From Nemopilema nomurai (Eukaryota; Cnidaria; Scyphozoa; Rhizostomeae; Rhizostomatidae): a stretch of DNA of 64,000 bases. Under the pieces are notes generated by a model that was not told the origin of the DNA, did not search any database, and worked only from the letters and a program-made list of their open reading frames with translations. The position numbers and the translations under genes are program-made. Where the stretch lies: positions 2,633,631-2,697,630 of the forward strand of contig ML133496.1 of the NCBI GenBank assembly GCA_003864495.1, read 5' to 3'. Below are positions 63,107-64,000 of the stretch, in pieces; the first letter of the stretch is position 1; every line of letters begins with the position of its first letter.

Positions 63107-64000
63107 ACAACAAAAATCGATCAGTCTGGCATGACATTTGATATAAAATGGCAGCTCGTGGGTCGCAATGCAGCCCTTTTCCTTCCTTCGATGAGCAAAA
63201 TCGACTAGGTTTTGAGCTCCTCCGAAAAAGGGAAACTTCCACCAATAAATACAGCAATGAAGATCACAGAATCTGTCGGTTGAGAACGTAAGGAGGTGAA
63301 TCCTGTCGCAGACTTAAACCAAGCAGAATGCAGGCCATCACAGATGTGTTCTTTGGAACCGGAGTAACACTGATAGACATCTTCGAGGTCTTTGCGAAAA
63401 CATCAACGAATCGATTACTGTAGAAGAATCGCTTTTCTCTACGAAATTCCAAAGAAAGGAGGAACTTAAATCACCACATCATGAGGAGGTCAACCTCTAA
63501 GTGAGCATCAAAACACCACAACTAGCTGTACTGCTGAGCTTTCCAAAAGAAGATAACGCCACCTCACCCTGAAGTTCCTACCAGCCTTTGACAGATGAGA
63601 ATACAAGGCGTGGAATGCGGCAAAAAGTGCCACCTGTTTAATTAAGAAATTGTTTTGAGTCGATTGTAACCAAAAAACAAACAGCATTAGCTTTCCATTC
63701 ACATCAGTGTTGAAGTGAAGCTAATCGGAAATGCAAGGAAAATGATGCCTTATGAAGAGTTAAGAGTGGCGCAAGAAAAAAGGTTGTTTGCAGATCAAGA
63801 TATGCCAGGAATAGTCAAGGTGAGAGAAGAATGACGTAGCCAAGTGCCACGTGTCAGAGAATGTTGTAAAGGTTGACAAGAAAACCTGTAACAAACATTT
63901 CACTGGATTGAAAAGATTGGTGTCTGACAATTGTGAGCCTGCGTCAGTGGACTTTATCTCAATGAAGAAGATCTACAGTTACTCGACAAACACCTTAAAT

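Larger units (their letters stand above)
62932..64000. other. Region upstream of the filamin start
   Basis: No coding exon is supported. A CRE motif and an E-box lie close to the start (separate entries). Short minus-strand frames at 63030-63452 show no CH-domain signature. The region is compatible with a promoter, or with an intron if upstream filamin exons exist beyond the window. Confidence 0.4.

Overview
This is a eukaryotic, animal nuclear window. It is AT-rich, its genes are split into short exons with GT-AG introns, and intergenic DNA and introns are full of simple repeats, minisatellites and a MITE-like element. No bacterial gene layout, tRNA, rRNA or CRISPR array is visible. The gene content (a KMT2E/SETD5-type chromatin protein, filamin, a SUI1-domain protein) and the texture suggest an invertebrate metazoan, most likely an anthozoan cnidarian such as a stony coral. 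That taxonomic call is inference. Exon borders were placed by hand from splice motifs and checked by reading-phase arithmetic.

Layout on the minus strand, from low to high coordinates. (1) 13260 down to the left edge: a KMT2E (MLL5)/SETD5-like gene, 16 exons found here, with an N-terminal helical stretch, a PHD finger, a basic linker and most of a SET domain; the 3' end lies outside the window. (2) 34518 down to 26868: exons of a gene with two AT-hooks. (3) 22460 down to 18068: same-strand exons encoding a transmembrane segment and a cytoplasmic tail ending in a stop. All phases allow (2) and (3) to be one gene, with or without the membrane exons; this is unproven. (4) 44724 down to 40637: a short filamin-like gene matching only the C-terminal part of filamin, with a one-base frame break. 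(5) 62931 down to 50230: a large filamin gene with about 25 immunoglobulin-like filamin repeats and a C-terminal dimerisation repeat. It has no visible actin-binding CH domains, and a damaged patch at 55.6-55.87 kb.

On the plus strand I support one gene, an intronless SUI1/eIF1-domain protein at 37171-37737 with a YciH-like core.

Two chromatin-related loci occupy the left half. The right half holds a filamin and a partial tandem copy of its 3' end. The most notable points are the unusual run of about 12 diverged filamin repeats, the damaged patch inside it, the second filamin-like gene, the possible AT-hook/membrane protein, and the RR-for-NH change in the SET domain.
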